Assembly: GCF_000308775.1 (NCBI RefSeq)
Contig: NZ_BAGJ01000089.1
Span: 1-64,000, forward strand
DNA: 64,000 bases
DNA from: Nocardia testacea NBRC 100365
Lineage (GTDB): Bacteria > Actinomycetota > Actinomycetes > Mycobacteriales > Mycobacteriaceae
Direction of reading: 5' to 3'
A program made the position numbers and the translations under genes. This document shows positions 25,296 to 34,423 of this stretch, one piece after another. Every line of letters begins with the position of its first letter. The stretch's first letter is position 1. The notes beneath the pieces are model-generated. The model saw only the letters and a program-made list of their open reading frames with translations. It was not told where the DNA came from and did no database searches.

Positions 25296-26828
25296 ATGCG
25301 ACTCGCGGACTATCTCGACAAGGGGGTCTCGCTCGGCCGCGAGGCCCCGTGCCTCACTTGCGGCGGCACGACCAGCACCTACGGCGAGGTGTACGACCGG
25401 TCGGTGGCCGTCGCCGGCGCCTTGCAGCACACGGGGATCGAATCCGGCGACCGGGTCGCGGTCCTGTCCGCCAACGATCCGCTCGCCCTGACCTGCGTTT
25501 TCGGCATATCGCGCGCCGGCGCGGTGTGGTGCCCGGTCAACCCGCGCAACGAGGCCGAGGAGAACCGGCAACTCTTCGACCTGTTCGGTTGCCGGCTGCT
25601 GTTCTTCCAGCAGCGCTTCGCCGGCCTGGTGGCCCGTATCCGCGACCACCTGCCCCGGCTGGAGTGGCTGGTCTGCCTGGACGGCGACAGTGCGGGCGCG
25701 GTCGCGTTCGACACGTGGCTGGCCGCGCATCGTGGCGAACCCGACATGCGCCGGCGACCGGCGGACGGGCTGTGCATGCTCGCCGGCACCGGCGGCACCA
25801 CCGGGCGGCCCAAGGGCGTGCGGCTGACCGAACTCAATATGATGACCTCGACCGCGCTGGCGCTGATGAGTTATCCGTTCGGCGACCGCCCGCGCTACCT
25901 CGCTCTCGCACCGCTCACCCATTCGGCGGGAGTACTCACCTTCCCGATCCTGGCCCTGGGCGGCGAGGTCGTCATCATGCCCGCGCCCGATATCGGGCAG
26001 TTCCTCGCGCTCGCCGCGCGGCACCGGATCACGCACGCGTTCCTCCCGCCGACGGTGATCTACGGCCTGCTCGATCACCCCGACCTCGACCGCACCGACC
26101 TGTCCGCGCTGCGCTGTCTCTGGTACGGCGCCGCACCGATATCGCCCACCCGGCTCGAGGAGGCACTCGCGCGGATCGGCCCGGTCCTGGGTCAGTTGTT
26201 CGGCCAGACCGAGGCGCCGAATATGATCGCCACCCTCGCACCGGCCGATCATTTCCGGCCCGACGGCTCGGTCGCCACCGAGCGTCTCGCCTCGGCCGGA
26301 CGGCCCACGCCACTCACCACGGTCGCCATCATGGACGGGCAGGGGACGCTGCTGCCGCCGGATGAGCGCGGCGAGATCGTGGTGCGGGGCCCGTTGGTGA
26401 TGGACGGTTATCACGAGAACCCCACCGCGACAGCGGAAGTGAGCGCGTACGGCTGGCACCATACCGGTGATATCGGCTATCTGGACGAGGACGGTTTCCT
26501 CTACGTCGTCGACCGCGCCAAGGACATGATCATCACCGGTGGGTTCAACGTCTACTCCGCCGAAGTCGAGCAGGCCGTCCTCGCGCACACCGCGGTGGCC
26601 GAGAGCGCGGTGGTCGGTCTGCCCGACGAGAAATGGGGTGAACGGGTGACCGCGGTGGTGCGCCTGCGTCCGGGACACACCGTAACCACCGACGAGCTGA
26701 TCTCGTTCGTCAAACAGCGCATCGGCAGCGTCAAAGCCCCCAAGCAGGTGGAGATCTGGGCGGATCTACCGCGCTCGAAAGTCGGTAAGGTGCTGAAGAA
26801 CGTGATCCGTTCCGAACTCCGGGAGTGA
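25296..26828 (+). CDS. Acyl-adenylating enzyme (acyl-CoA synthetase-like)
   Basis: A 510-residue class I adenylate-forming enzyme; ATG 25296 lies 8 nt after the preceding stop, implying translational coupling. Core motifs: A3 LAGTGGTTGRPKGV, FGQTEAPNMI (A5 region), GEIVVRGPLVMDGYHENPTAT, A7 WHHTGDIGYLDEDGFLYVVDRAKDMIITGGFN, and the C-terminal A10 lysine block LPRSKVGKVLKN. It activates a carboxylate with ATP, normally followed by thioesterification to CoA. With the SDR and the reductase it forms a TetR-controlled cassette for a carboxylic or lipid-like substrate. Confidence 0.9.
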   Translation: MRLADYLDKGVSLGREAPCLTCGGTTSTYGEVYDRSVAVAGALQHTGIESGDRVAVLSANDPLALTCVFGISRAGAVWCPVNPRNEAEENRQLFDLFGCRLLFFQQRFAGLVARIRDHLPRLEWLVCLDGDSAGAVAFDTWLAAHRGEPDMRRRPADGLCMLAGTGGTTGRPKGVRLTELNMMTSTALALMSYPFGDRPRYLALAPLTHSAGVLTFPILALGGEVVIMPAPDIGQFLALAARHRITHAFLPPTVIYGLLDHPDLDRTDLSALRCLWYGAAPISPTRLEEALARIGPVLGQLFGQTEAPNMIATLAPADHFRPDGSVATERLASAGRPTPLTTVAIMDGQGTLLPPDERGEIVVRGPLVMDGYHENPTATAEVSAYGWHHTGDIGYLDEDGFLYVVDRAKDMIITGGFNVYSAEVEQAVLAHTAVAESAVVGLPDEKWGERVTAVVRLRPGHTVTTDELISFVKQRIGSVKAPKQVEIWADLPRSKVGKVLKNVIRSELRE

Positions 26829-26884
26829 CCGAGCCGGTACCGCCGGGGGCGGATCTCGCGATCACCACTCTCGATTCCTCGCGG

Positions 26885-28045
26885 TCAGAACGCCACCGCG
26901 GCCGCCGTGAGACGTTCGAACACCGCGGGATCGGGCCAACCGGCGGTGCGATAGCGCGGCGGGTGGACGCCCGGCATCGGGGCGAGGCCGGTCATATCGA
27001 CGGCGATCTCGAACGGCACCATGATGGTCCGTTCGTCCTCGGTGGCGAACGCGAGGAAATCGGCCACCGGCAGGGCGGCGTCGACACCCTCGCCCCAGAC
27101 GGTGACGGTATGGATACCGTCCTCGCGTTCGGCCACCATCAGGCTGCTCACGTAGATCGCCTCGAGGTCGGCCCGGTAGTGCTCCTCGAGCCATTGCTGC
27201 TGGGCGTGGTATTCGGCGCCGGCGAGGACCGCCCGGGCGCGGGCGATCTCGGCGTCGTTCGCGGTGCTCACCCGGTCCAGGGGGATCACCAGGCCGGATT
27301 CGTCGAGCGTGTAGCCCTGGGGCGAGAGCGGCCGGGTCGCCTCCCGGTACTCCTGTTCCACCGCGTCGAAGGCCTCGGACAACAGTTCGGGCTCGCCGGG
27401 AACGATCAGCAGGGTCTGCTGGTCGGGGATGAACGCGACCGGCGGATGCTCGAAGTTCGTCGTCGAGACGAGCAGCCAATCCGGCACCAGGATCCACGAC
27501 GACAGGTAGTCGGCCTCGTCGACCTCGATCTTCACGATGCCGTCGCCGGGCAGTTCCGCGACCGGCACCACCGCCGCCAGGTTCTCCCGGGCCACCGTCA
27601 ACGCTTCGTCGGCCGTCACGCCCCATTCGGTGAGCTTGGACTCGTCGGGGAAACCGATCACATCCGGATAGTCGATGGCCAGCAACTCGTCCACGAACGG
27701 GAAGAGCGGGCGTCGTATCCGCGAACCACTGTCCTCCAGCGCGTAGGTCGACGGCCGCAGGACCGGCCGCAGCAGCGGGCGTACCTCCTCCCAGCTCTCC
27801 GGAGGCGTCTCGGGTGTCACCAGCGCGGGGACGATCCGGGCCAGCCACTCCTGCGTGTCCTCCGGTGCTCGGTCGCGCGTCTCGGCGAAGAGATTCGCGA
27901 GATGGAGAACGGCATCGCCGCCGTCGTATCGGACGGCGAATTCGTCGGCGTCGTAGGAGACATCGGTGATGCCCGCCGACCGCATATGCCCGAACACCCG
28001 CAAGGCGAATTCGCGCCGTACCCGGTCGTCGTCGATATTCGTCAT
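26885..28045 (-). CDS. DUF1444-like cytoplasmic protein
   Basis: A 386-residue acidic protein without signal or membrane segments, ATG 28045. The segments AVLHLANLFAETRDRAPEDTQEWLARIVPAL, RRPLFPFVDELLAIDYPDVIGF, LTEWGVTADEALTVARENL and WLLVSTTNFEHPPVAFIPDQQTLLIVPGEPELL follow the layout of the DUF1444 (YtpQ) family, but the protein is longer. Function is unknown. It is convergent with the ligase gene and separated from the small DUF3072 gene by 319 bp. Confidence 0.55.
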   Translation of the reverse strand: MTNIDDDRVRREFALRVFGHMRSAGITDVSYDADEFAVRYDGGDAVLHLANLFAETRDRAPEDTQEWLARIVPALVTPETPPESWEEVRPLLRPVLRPSTYALEDSGSRIRRPLFPFVDELLAIDYPDVIGFPDESKLTEWGVTADEALTVARENLAAVVPVAELPGDGIVKIEVDEADYLSSWILVPDWLLVSTTNFEHPPVAFIPDQQTLLIVPGEPELLSEAFDAVEQEYREATRPLSPQGYTLDESGLVIPLDRVSTANDAEIARARAVLAGAEYHAQQQWLEEHYRADLEAIYVSSLMVAEREDGIHTVTVWGEGVDAALPVADFLAFATEDERTIMVPFEIAVDMTGLAPMPGVHPPRYRTAGWPDPAVFERLTAAAVAF

Positions 28046-28298
28046 CGGAAAGAGCAACCTCACAATTCGCGGTCGGGCAATGGCAGGAAGCGCGGACACT
28101 ACCCGGAATAGTTGCCGGTGATATTCCCAGCGCCGGTGCGCCCTGTCGGCCGACGCCCGGCGACGAAGTCGATCACCGGGGCGACGAAGGGGAGCAAGCC
28201 GGTGATCGTGGGGCGGCCCACGCCGACCGTGGCCCACACCGACCATAGTGGGCCTCTCCGGCTGTGGCGGTCGCGTCACCGCGGGCGAGTGGCGGGCT

Positions 28299-28322
28299 GG
28301 TTGAAGTTGTCCGATCCGGGTA
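28299..28322 (+). promoter_or_regulatory. Sigma-B/SigF-type promoter for DUF3072 gene
   Basis: GGTT (28299-28302), exactly 15 nt, then GGGTA (28318-28322). This matches the actinobacterial general-stress sigma consensus (GNTT-N14-16-GGGTA). It lies 42 bp before the DUF3072 start codon. The rest of the 319-bp gap from 28046 shows no gene. Confidence 0.65.
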
Positions 28323-28364
28323 CGCGCCATTCGAACACTCGTTCTGCCGTGGAGAGGAGCGGTA

Positions 28365-28556
28365 ATGGTGCAGCAGCAACCGGAGAAGGACCGGGACCAG
28401 TGGACCACCGGCGACGAGCCGATGACCGGCCCACAGGAGTCCTATCTGCACACCTTGGCCCAGGAGGCCGGGCAGCAGGTACCGGAGGGGCTGACCAAAG
28501 CGCAGGCGTCACAGCTGATCGACGAACTCCAGCAGCGCACCGGCCGCGGGGTGTGA
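28365..28556 (+). CDS. DUF3072 small protein
   Basis: A 63-residue protein; ATG 28365 has GGAGAGGAG 6 nt upstream. The whole chain is the DUF3072 pattern: DQWTTGDEPMTGPQESYLHTLAQEAGQQVPEGLTKAQASQLIDELQQRTGR, a helical SAP-like small domain. Function is unknown. A sigma-B-type promoter upstream suggests expression in stationary phase or osmotic/oxidative stress. Confidence 0.85.
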   Translation: MVQQQPEKDRDQWTTGDEPMTGPQESYLHTLAQEAGQQVPEGLTKAQASQLIDELQQRTGRGV

Positions 28557-28614
28557 TCGGCGGGCTCCGGTAGCGCAGCGGCCGCGAGGTTCGGTCGGCG
28601 AACTCCGGTAACGC
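28557..28614. repeat. Imperfect 20-bp direct repeat
   Basis: TCGGCGGGCTCCGGTAGCGC (28557-28576) and TCGGCGAACTCCGGTAACGC (28595-28614) match at 17 of 20 positions, period 38 bp. They lie in the 98-bp gap between the convergent DUF3072 and MFS genes. Meaning unknown. Confidence 0.45.
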
Positions 28615-28654
28615 GGGGGTCTACCGGCGAACCCACGGCGCCCGGACGGCGGTG

Positions 28655-29872
28655 TCACCGGCCGGCCGGGATTCGCCGGCGGGCAGCGCGCGGATACCGT
28701 CCGGCCCGGAAGGCGGCGAACGCGAGTACCGCCGATATCGCGATGACCACCGCTGCGACGGTGAACGCGGTGGCGAAGGAGTGCCCGATGACCGGGACCA
28801 CGAGCAGCGGGCCGATCACCTGCCCGATCGCGTAGACCGCGGTGAGTGTCGCCGCGGCGCGCGGGACGTCCAGCCCGCGGGCGTAGTCGAGGGTCAGGAC
28901 CACCACGCCCATGAACGTGGCCCCGAATGCGACGGCGGCGACCGCCGCGGCGGCAACGCTGTGCGACGCCGCGGCGACCGCCGCCCCCGCCGCCTGCACC
29001 GTGAGAGCGGTGATCAGCGCGGGCCCGGTCCCGATCCGGTGTGCGAGGTGATGCCAGGCCAGTGTGGCCGGTGCCGCGGCCAGCCCGACGAGCGTCCACA
29101 CCAGCGCGCCCGCCGACGCGCTGCCGGTTCCGGCCACGGCGGCCACCAGGAAGGTGCCGATGATGATGTAGCCCACCCCCTCGGCGAAGTACGACCCGAG
29201 CAGCAGTCGCCACGCTCGCCGCGCAGGCCCTGCACTGCTATGTCCCGTGCCGAACGCGGTATCGCCCGCGCTGTCGGCCGGACCCGATTCGGAGCGGATC
29301 TCCAATAGCCAAGCCGGCGCGAGCAGCAGTGCGGTGAGCACCGCGGACCCGAGCCACAGGCCCTGCCACGACAGATGCGGGGCGGCGAGCAGGGTGTAGA
29401 CGCCGGAGAAGGCGATCCCAATACCGACCCCCGCGAACGCCACTCCCGGTGACGCGCCCTCGTGGCGGTGGTGGGCCACCGTGGCCGCGCAGGCGATGAA
29501 AATCGCCGCGCTGGCCGCCCCCGCCAGGAACCGGAGGCCGCTCGCCACCGCCACCTGCGCGGTCGCCGCCATTCCCGCCTCGCTGGCGACCAGCACCACC
29601 GACCACGCCAGGAACGTCGAGCGCAGGCTCAGCTGTGGCCGCCGTGTCAGCAACACCGCGCCGAGCAGGTACCCGGCGTAGTTGCCGGTCGCGATCACCG
29701 CGCCCTCGCCGGCACTCATTCCGGCCGAAGCGGTCAAGATCGGCAGCAAGGGTGTGAACACGAATCGCCCGACGCCCATCGCGGCGGCGAGCCCGGCCGC
29801 CGCGGCGATGCCCACCGCTCGGCCACGCAGTGCCGGCCCCCCGCCGCGCCGAGCGGCCCGCAGATCGGTCAT
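28655..29872 (-). CDS. YbfB/YjiJ-family MFS transporter
   Basis: A 405-residue 12-helix membrane protein, ATG 29872. The opening GLAAAMGVGRFVFTPLLPILTASAGMS is the signature of the YbfB/YjiJ MFS family, followed by VIATGNYAGYLLGAVLL and FAGVGIGIAFSGVYTLL in mid-protein. Substrates of this family are not established. The C-terminus is basic (RYPRAARRRIPAGR). It lies 79 bp downstream of the TetR gene on the same strand and may be read through from that operon. Confidence 0.85.
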   Translation of the reverse strand: MTDLRAARRGGGPALRGRAVGIAAAAGLAAAMGVGRFVFTPLLPILTASAGMSAGEGAVIATGNYAGYLLGAVLLTRRPQLSLRSTFLAWSVVLVASEAGMAATAQVAVASGLRFLAGAASAAIFIACAATVAHHRHEGASPGVAFAGVGIGIAFSGVYTLLAAPHLSWQGLWLGSAVLTALLLAPAWLLEIRSESGPADSAGDTAFGTGHSSAGPARRAWRLLLGSYFAEGVGYIIIGTFLVAAVAGTGSASAGALVWTLVGLAAAPATLAWHHLAHRIGTGPALITALTVQAAGAAVAAASHSVAAAAVAAVAFGATFMGVVVLTLDYARGLDVPRAAATLTAVYAIGQVIGPLLVVPVIGHSFATAFTVAAVVIAISAVLAFAAFRAGRYPRAARRRIPAGR

Positions 29873-29951
29873 ACCCGGTAGATTACGATTCCCCGTCCCA
29901 CCCTCGGACGGCCGCGGTCGGGCACCGTGAGTGCGAGCGGGCGACCGCCGG

Positions 29952-30530
29952 TCACCCGTGGTCCGGCGCCGCGGTTTCGGTCATGGCGAGCAGTTCCGCG
30001 CGTGCCGTCTCGAGCTGCTCGGCGGTGAGGTAGGGACTGTCGGCCGCAGTGGCCAGGCCCTCGGCCGCGAAGCGGATCACCGATGTCGTGGCGGGTGCGA
30101 GGCCGTCGGCGGCGAACGCTTCGTGCAGCCGCCGTGCGTCGGCGGCGAAGAGTTCCTCGAGGTCGCGGGCCGAACCCAGGGCGACGAGCAGGCCGGTCGG
30201 GCTGAAGGCCCGGGTGACCGATTCGCTACCGCTGGTCAGGGCCCGGACGTAACCGCGGGTGAATTTCCCGGGCCGGTTCTCGGACAGGTCGATCCGCTCG
30301 TGTACCTCGGCCCACACCTTCGCGATCAGGTGTTCGGTGACCCCGGCCAGCAGCGCGCCCCGGTTCGGGAAATGGTGCATGAGACCGCCTTTCGTCACAC
30401 CGGCTGCCGTGGCGATATCGCTCAGGCTCACCCGGGCGCCGTGTTCGGCGAACATTCGTTCCGCGGCCTCGAGCACGGCCAGCCGGGTGCGTTCCTTGTC
30501 CCGGGTGAGCCCCTGGTCAGACCGGCTCAT
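29952..30530 (-). CDS. TetR-family regulator, coupled to efflux gene
   Basis: A 192-residue protein, ATG 30530. HTH: AVLEAAERMFAEHGARVSLSDIATAAGVTKGGLMHHFPNRGALLAGVTEHLI. The C-terminal domain is of the type found in regulators of multidrug pumps. Its start overlaps the end of the upstream MFS gene by 14 nt, so the two are translationally coupled and co-transcribed; the repressor would limit its own pump. Ligand unknown. Confidence 0.9.
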   Translation of the reverse strand: MSRSDQGLTRDKERTRLAVLEAAERMFAEHGARVSLSDIATAAGVTKGGLMHHFPNRGALLAGVTEHLIAKVWAEVHERIDLSENRPGKFTRGYVRALTSGSESVTRAFSPTGLLVALGSARDLEELFAADARRLHEAFAADGLAPATTSVIRFAAEGLATAADSPYLTAEQLETARAELLAMTETAAPDHG

Positions 30531-32052
30531 GCTGTCCCTGCTCCTTGTCCGTGGTCGGCCGCCGCGACGGGATGACGCGCCAGGCCAGCACGCCCGCGAT
30601 CACGAGCAGGGCCGCCGCGAGATACGACGTGGACTGCAGACCGGTGGTGAAGGCGTGCGCCGCACGGGTGAAGATATCGGACTCGCCCGCGACGCCCGCC
30701 GCGCCCGCGAGTGAGTCCCGGGCCGCGGCGGCCGCGTCCGGATCGGTGCCGGGCCCGAGTTCGAGGTGCGCGCGGTACCGCGCCAGCTGGATCGAACCCA
30801 GCACCGCGATACCCAGAGCGCCGCCCATCTCGTAAGCGGTCTCGGCGATGGATGAGGCGGCGCCCGCTCGCTCCGCGGGCACCGCGGTGACCACCGCGTC
30901 CGTCGACAGCGTCATGGCCACGCCGACGCCGAGGCCGAGGACGGCCAGGGCGATACCGAGCCCCCAGAAACCGGATGAGGTGGCGGCCCACCCGATCCCG
31001 GCCAGACCGGCGGCGGCCACCAGCAGCGCGCCGCCGATGGTCCGCCCGGCCCCGAGCCGGGACACGAGGAGGCCGACCACGGCGATGACGGCCATGGAGG
31101 CCAGCGTTGTCGGCAGTTCGGCCAGCCCGGCCTGCAGTGGCCCGTACCCGCGGACGAGTTGCAGGTACTGGGAGAAGAAGAACAGCAGCCCGAGAAACGC
31201 GAAGATCGACAGGGCGGTGGAGAGCACGGCACCGGTGAAGGCGGGCATCCGGAACAACGAGATATCCACCAGCGGAAGGGCCAGCCGCGACTGTCTGCGC
31301 AGGAAGAGCAGACCGCCGCCCGCGCCGATCAGCGCCGCGATCGCAACTGTCGCGTCGAGGCCGGTGCCGGCCCAGTGTTTCACCGCGTAGACCAGCGGCA
31401 CGATGGCGACGATCGACAGCATCGAGGACAGCCAGTCCACCGCATGCCCGCCGGTGCCGCGGGATTCCGGCAACAGGAGCGCGCCCGCGACCAGGACGAC
31501 GGCCATGACCGGCACATTGATGAGGAATACCGAACCCCACCAGAAATGTTCGAGGAGCACACCGCCGATCAGCGGCCCGGCGGCCGCGCCCGCCGTGGCG
31601 CCGGCCGACCATACGGCGATGGCCGTCGTCCGTTGCCGCGGATCGGTGAACACGGCACGCACGATGGACAGGGTCGACGGCATCAAAGTCGCCCCGGCCA
31701 CCCCGAGCAGCGCTCGCGCGGCAATGAGGATTTCGGCGTTCGGCGCCAGGGCGGCGAGGACGGAGGCGGCGCCGAACGCGGCGGCGCCGATCAGCAGGAG
31801 GCGTTTGCGTCCGATCCGGTCGGCGAGATTGCCCATGGTGATGAGCAGTCCGGCCAGGACGAACCCGTAGATGTCGCCGATCCACAGGAGTTGGGTCGCG
31901 GTGGGCCGGATATCGGCGGTGAGTGCCGGAACCGCGAGGTAGAGCACGGTTCCATCGATGGCGAGCAGCAGCACCACGCTGACCAGCGCGGCCAGGGCCG
32001 CCCATTCACGGCGGCCCGCCCGGGTGCCGGCGGTTTCCACGGCTTCGCTCAT
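30517..32052 (-). CDS. MFS transporter, DHA2 (SmvA/EmrB-like) 14-TM type
   Basis: A 511-residue membrane protein. ATG 32052 directly follows GGGAGGA, a very short spacing; GTG 32061 would add three residues. Typical DHA2 features: VVLLLAIDGTVLYLAVPALTADIRPTATQLLWIGDIYGFVLAGLLITMGNLADRIGRKR, motif C (SAGATAGAAAGPLIGGVLLEHFWWGSVFLINVP) and later HAFTTGLQSTSYLAAALLVIAGVLAWR. It should export cationic or lipophilic drugs by proton antiport. First gene of an operon with the overlapping TetR. Confidence 0.9.
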   Translation of the reverse strand: MSEAVETAGTRAGRREWAALAALVSVVLLLAIDGTVLYLAVPALTADIRPTATQLLWIGDIYGFVLAGLLITMGNLADRIGRKRLLLIGAAAFGAASVLAALAPNAEILIAARALLGVAGATLMPSTLSIVRAVFTDPRQRTTAIAVWSAGATAGAAAGPLIGGVLLEHFWWGSVFLINVPVMAVVLVAGALLLPESRGTGGHAVDWLSSMLSIVAIVPLVYAVKHWAGTGLDATVAIAALIGAGGGLLFLRRQSRLALPLVDISLFRMPAFTGAVLSTALSIFAFLGLLFFFSQYLQLVRGYGPLQAGLAELPTTLASMAVIAVVGLLVSRLGAGRTIGGALLVAAAGLAGIGWAATSSGFWGLGIALAVLGLGVGVAMTLSTDAVVTAVPAERAGAASSIAETAYEMGGALGIAVLGSIQLARYRAHLELGPGTDPDAAAAARDSLAGAAGVAGESDIFTRAAHAFTTGLQSTSYLAAALLVIAGVLAWRVIPSRRPTTDKEQGQHEPV

Positions 32053-32069
32053 TCCTCCCACACTAACAG

Positions 32070-32079
32070 TCCATATGGA
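32070..32079. promoter_or_regulatory. Short palindrome upstream of MFS-TetR operon
   Basis: TCCATATGGA, a perfect 10-bp palindrome 17 bp before the MFS ATG, inside an AT-richer pocket between divergent genes. Possible TetR site; short enough to be chance. Confidence 0.35.
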
Positions 32080-32178
32080 AGGTTATAGAATCTGAACGGT
32101 TTGTTCGGTCACACGCGGTGGTCGGCGTTCCGCCGTCCGTGGGCGCTGCTCGGCTGGGCCGGCCGCTAGCGTTTCGGT

Positions 32179-32913
32179 ATGACGGTGACGTGGGAAGAGA
32201 TGGGGTGGGAGCGGCTCGCGGACGGGGTGGGGCGATGCCGGTTGCCGGTATGGGACTGCACGGCGGGATTGATCGTGGGGGAGGATTCGGCACTGGTGGT
32301 CGATACCGGGTCGAGCCTCGCGGAGGGCGCCCGGGTGCGGGATCGGGCACAGCGGCTGGCGGGCCGGGATATCACCGGTGTCGTGCTGACCCATCAGCAC
32401 TTCGACCATGTCTTCGGTGCCGCGGCGTTCGGGCCCGCGCCGGTCTTCGCCGCGGACGGTGCGCAGGCGCTGTACCGGGAAGCACGCGAGGAGTTGTATG
32501 CCGACGCCGTGCGCAACGGACTCGACACGACCGCGGCCCGGGCGGCCGCCGATGCCCTGGTCCGGCCCGGTGAGTACGTCCGGGACGTGACCGTGCTGGC
32601 GCGCGGCGCCGGTCGCGATGTCCTGCTGGTCCGTATCGGTCCCGGACACACCGGGCACGATCTCGCGGTCGTGGTGCCCGGCGACCCCACGGTGGTGTTC
32701 TGCGGTGATCTCGTCGAGGAGTCGGGCGAACCGCAGGCCGGGCCCGACGCCGTCGGGTCGCGGTGGCCCGCCGCCATCGACCGGTTGCTCGAGCTGGGTG
32801 GCGAGGACGCGGTGTACGTGCCCGGGCACGGCGCGGCGGTGGACGCGGACTTCCTTCGCAGACAGCGTGACGATCTGGTCACCCGCTTCGGAGTGGACGA
32901 ACCCACCCTGTAG
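32179..32913 (+). CDS. Metallo-beta-lactamase-fold hydrolase
   Basis: A 244-residue protein, ATG 32179. The zinc-ligand set is complete: HQHFDH (HxHxDH) after VVLTH, then GPGHTGHD, the bridging Asp in VVFCGDLVEE and the last His in VYVPGHG. It is of the subgroup with the WDCTAGLIVGEDSALVVDTG N-terminus, often annotated as MBL-fold or cyclase-like hydrolase. The substrate (thioester, glyoxalase-II-type ester or lactone) cannot be told. It is divergent from the MFS-TetR operon. Confidence 0.85.
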   Translation: MTVTWEEMGWERLADGVGRCRLPVWDCTAGLIVGEDSALVVDTGSSLAEGARVRDRAQRLAGRDITGVVLTHQHFDHVFGAAAFGPAPVFAADGAQALYREAREELYADAVRNGLDTTAARAAADALVRPGEYVRDVTVLARGAGRDVLLVRIGPGHTGHDLAVVVPGDPTVVFCGDLVEESGEPQAGPDAVGSRWPAAIDRLLELGGEDAVYVPGHGAAVDADFLRRQRDDLVTRFGVDEPTL

Positions 32914-33037
32914 CGCCGGCCGCCACGCCATTCCCGACGCGACTGTGAGCCGGGGAGTTTTGCGGGTATGTGCGACATAGGAACTCGGCGAAGCCGCTCG
33001 GGTGTCACCGGTTCCGACGGAACATCAGGAGGTTCTC

Positions 33038-33241
33038 ATGCTCGCCATCGCCGCCGCCGTCGCGTTCGGCCTCGCGCTCCTTTTCGATCTGACGGATGCC
33101 GACCTGGGTGAGTCGATCACCGGCGGCACCTTCGTCACCCTCGGATTGCTGCTGATCGCCCTGCATCTCGCGGGATTCGGTACCGGTGCGCGCGCCGGAA
33201 CCGGGGGCCGCTCCTGGAACTGGCGACGCGTCCGCCGCTGA
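33038..33241 (+). CDS. Small membrane protein
   Basis: A 67-residue protein; ATG 33038 follows CAGGAGG at ideal spacing. Two hydrophobic helices (LAIAAAVAFGLALLFDL and FVTLGLLLIALHLAGF) separated by DADLGESITGGT, then a basic Gly/Arg tail. Family not recognised; similar short two-helix proteins are common in actinobacteria. GCGGGTATG at about 32960 resembles a stress-sigma -10 box but lacks a good -35. Confidence 0.65.
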   Translation: MLAIAAAVAFGLALLFDLTDADLGESITGGTFVTLGLLLIALHLAGFGTGARAGTGGRSWNWRRVRR

Positions 33242-33330
33242 CCCGGCCGGGCCCCGCGATTCCGGCCCGGACCCCACGATCCCCTGCGTAGTGTGCGATC
33301 CGGAAGTTCGTTCGCACACAAGGAGTTTCC

Positions 33331-34212
33331 GTGGCGTCCTCCCTTTCGAAACGCCTGGGCGCGCTTTTCGCCGCCTCCTGCGCGGCACTGTCGCTCGTGG
33401 TATCGGCAACGGGCCCCGCCGCCGCCGACGAAAAGTCCCCCGGAGGTCCGGGCGGCGCGGCCCTCGCCTGTTCGACCGCGCCGACCACCGGCAACCTGAA
33501 GGTCGACGGTTTCGACGGCCGGTACTATCTCGTGCACGTCCCCGCCGGGATATCCGCCGGCGGCGCACCGCTGGTGGTCGTCGTCCACGGTGGTTACAGC
33601 ACTCCGGAGACCATCGCCTCCGTGTCGGGCTGGAATACGATCGCCGATCAGCAGAAGGCCATCGTGATCTATCCGCGCGGCAGCAAACCGGAGAGCCCCG
33701 GCTGGGGGTGGGACGCCGGCGAGGGCGCCTACGACATCACCCATATCCAGAAGGTGGTGTCCGACGTCCGCGCGAAATACTGCGTGGATCCGAAACGCAT
33801 CCATCTGTCGGGCCATTCCAACGGCGGGCAGATGGCCTCTCGCGTCGCCTGCACGGACCCGGGTCTCATCGCCTCGGGTGCGGTCTACGCGCCCGCGCCG
33901 CCGCCGACGGGCTGCGACCCGGCGCGGGCGGTCTCCTGGGGCGTCTTCGCTTCGGCGAACGACACCACCGTGGTCGAGCCCATCGCCTACAGCCATGTCG
34001 TGTACTGGAGCTGGGAGAATCGTCCCTGCCAGAACGAGCAGCCCGACGGCGGGACCGATGTCAAGGATTCGAAGCGCTGGGACTGTGCGTCCGGCACCCA
34101 GGTGCTGTGGCGGGTCTACAACGGCGGCAGCCATGCCTGGCCGACGGGCACCCGGCGCACCGAGATCCTGAACCGGATGTGGCAGCTGTTCACAGCCCAT
34201 CCGCATCCGTAG
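33331..34212 (+). CDS. Secreted PHB-depolymerase-like esterase (LpqC type)
   Basis: A 293-residue protein from GTG 33331. A signal peptide (LGALFAASCAALSLVVSATGPAAA, cleavage near AAA-DE) is followed by the esterase domain: PLVVVVHGGYSTPETIASVSGWNTIAD (oxyanion region), nucleophile elbow SGHSNGG, acid turn ASANDTTV and histidine turn YNGGSHAWP. This is the polyhydroxybutyrate-depolymerase/feruloyl-esterase family. Six cysteines could form disulfides. It acts outside the membrane on an ester, with the natural substrate unknown. It is monocistronic. Confidence 0.87.
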   Translation: MASSLSKRLGALFAASCAALSLVVSATGPAAADEKSPGGPGGAALACSTAPTTGNLKVDGFDGRYYLVHVPAGISAGGAPLVVVVHGGYSTPETIASVSGWNTIADQQKAIVIYPRGSKPESPGWGWDAGEGAYDITHIQKVVSDVRAKYCVDPKRIHLSGHSNGGQMASRVACTDPGLIASGAVYAPAPPPTGCDPARAVSWGVFASANDTTVVEPIAYSHVVYWSWENRPCQNEQPDGGTDVKDSKRWDCASGTQVLWRVYNGGSHAWPTGTRRTEILNRMWQLFTAHPHP

Positions 34213-34327
34213 CCGCCCGGCCGGGCAGTGAGCCGGCGATAGTCCGCGGCGCGGGACGCGATTCCGGGCGGGATCGCCACCGGTCTATTCCGGCACGCGA
34301 CCGGAACCTTCCGCGACGATGACAGCA

Positions 34328-34365
34328 CGACGGCGGCCGCCCGGAAGTCCGGACGGCCGCCGTCG
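34328..34365. terminator. Strong hairpin between convergent genes
   Basis: Perfect 12-bp arms CGACGGCGGCCG / CGGCCGCCGTCG around a 14-nt loop. It lies between the esterase stop (34212) and the end of the minus-strand CsbD-like gene (34424), so it can end transcription from both sides. Confidence 0.65.
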
Positions 34366-34423
34366 GGTGTTCGATGGCCGGTGCGCCGTGACGAGGCGCT
34401 CGGGTCCGGCAGGCGAATCGCCG

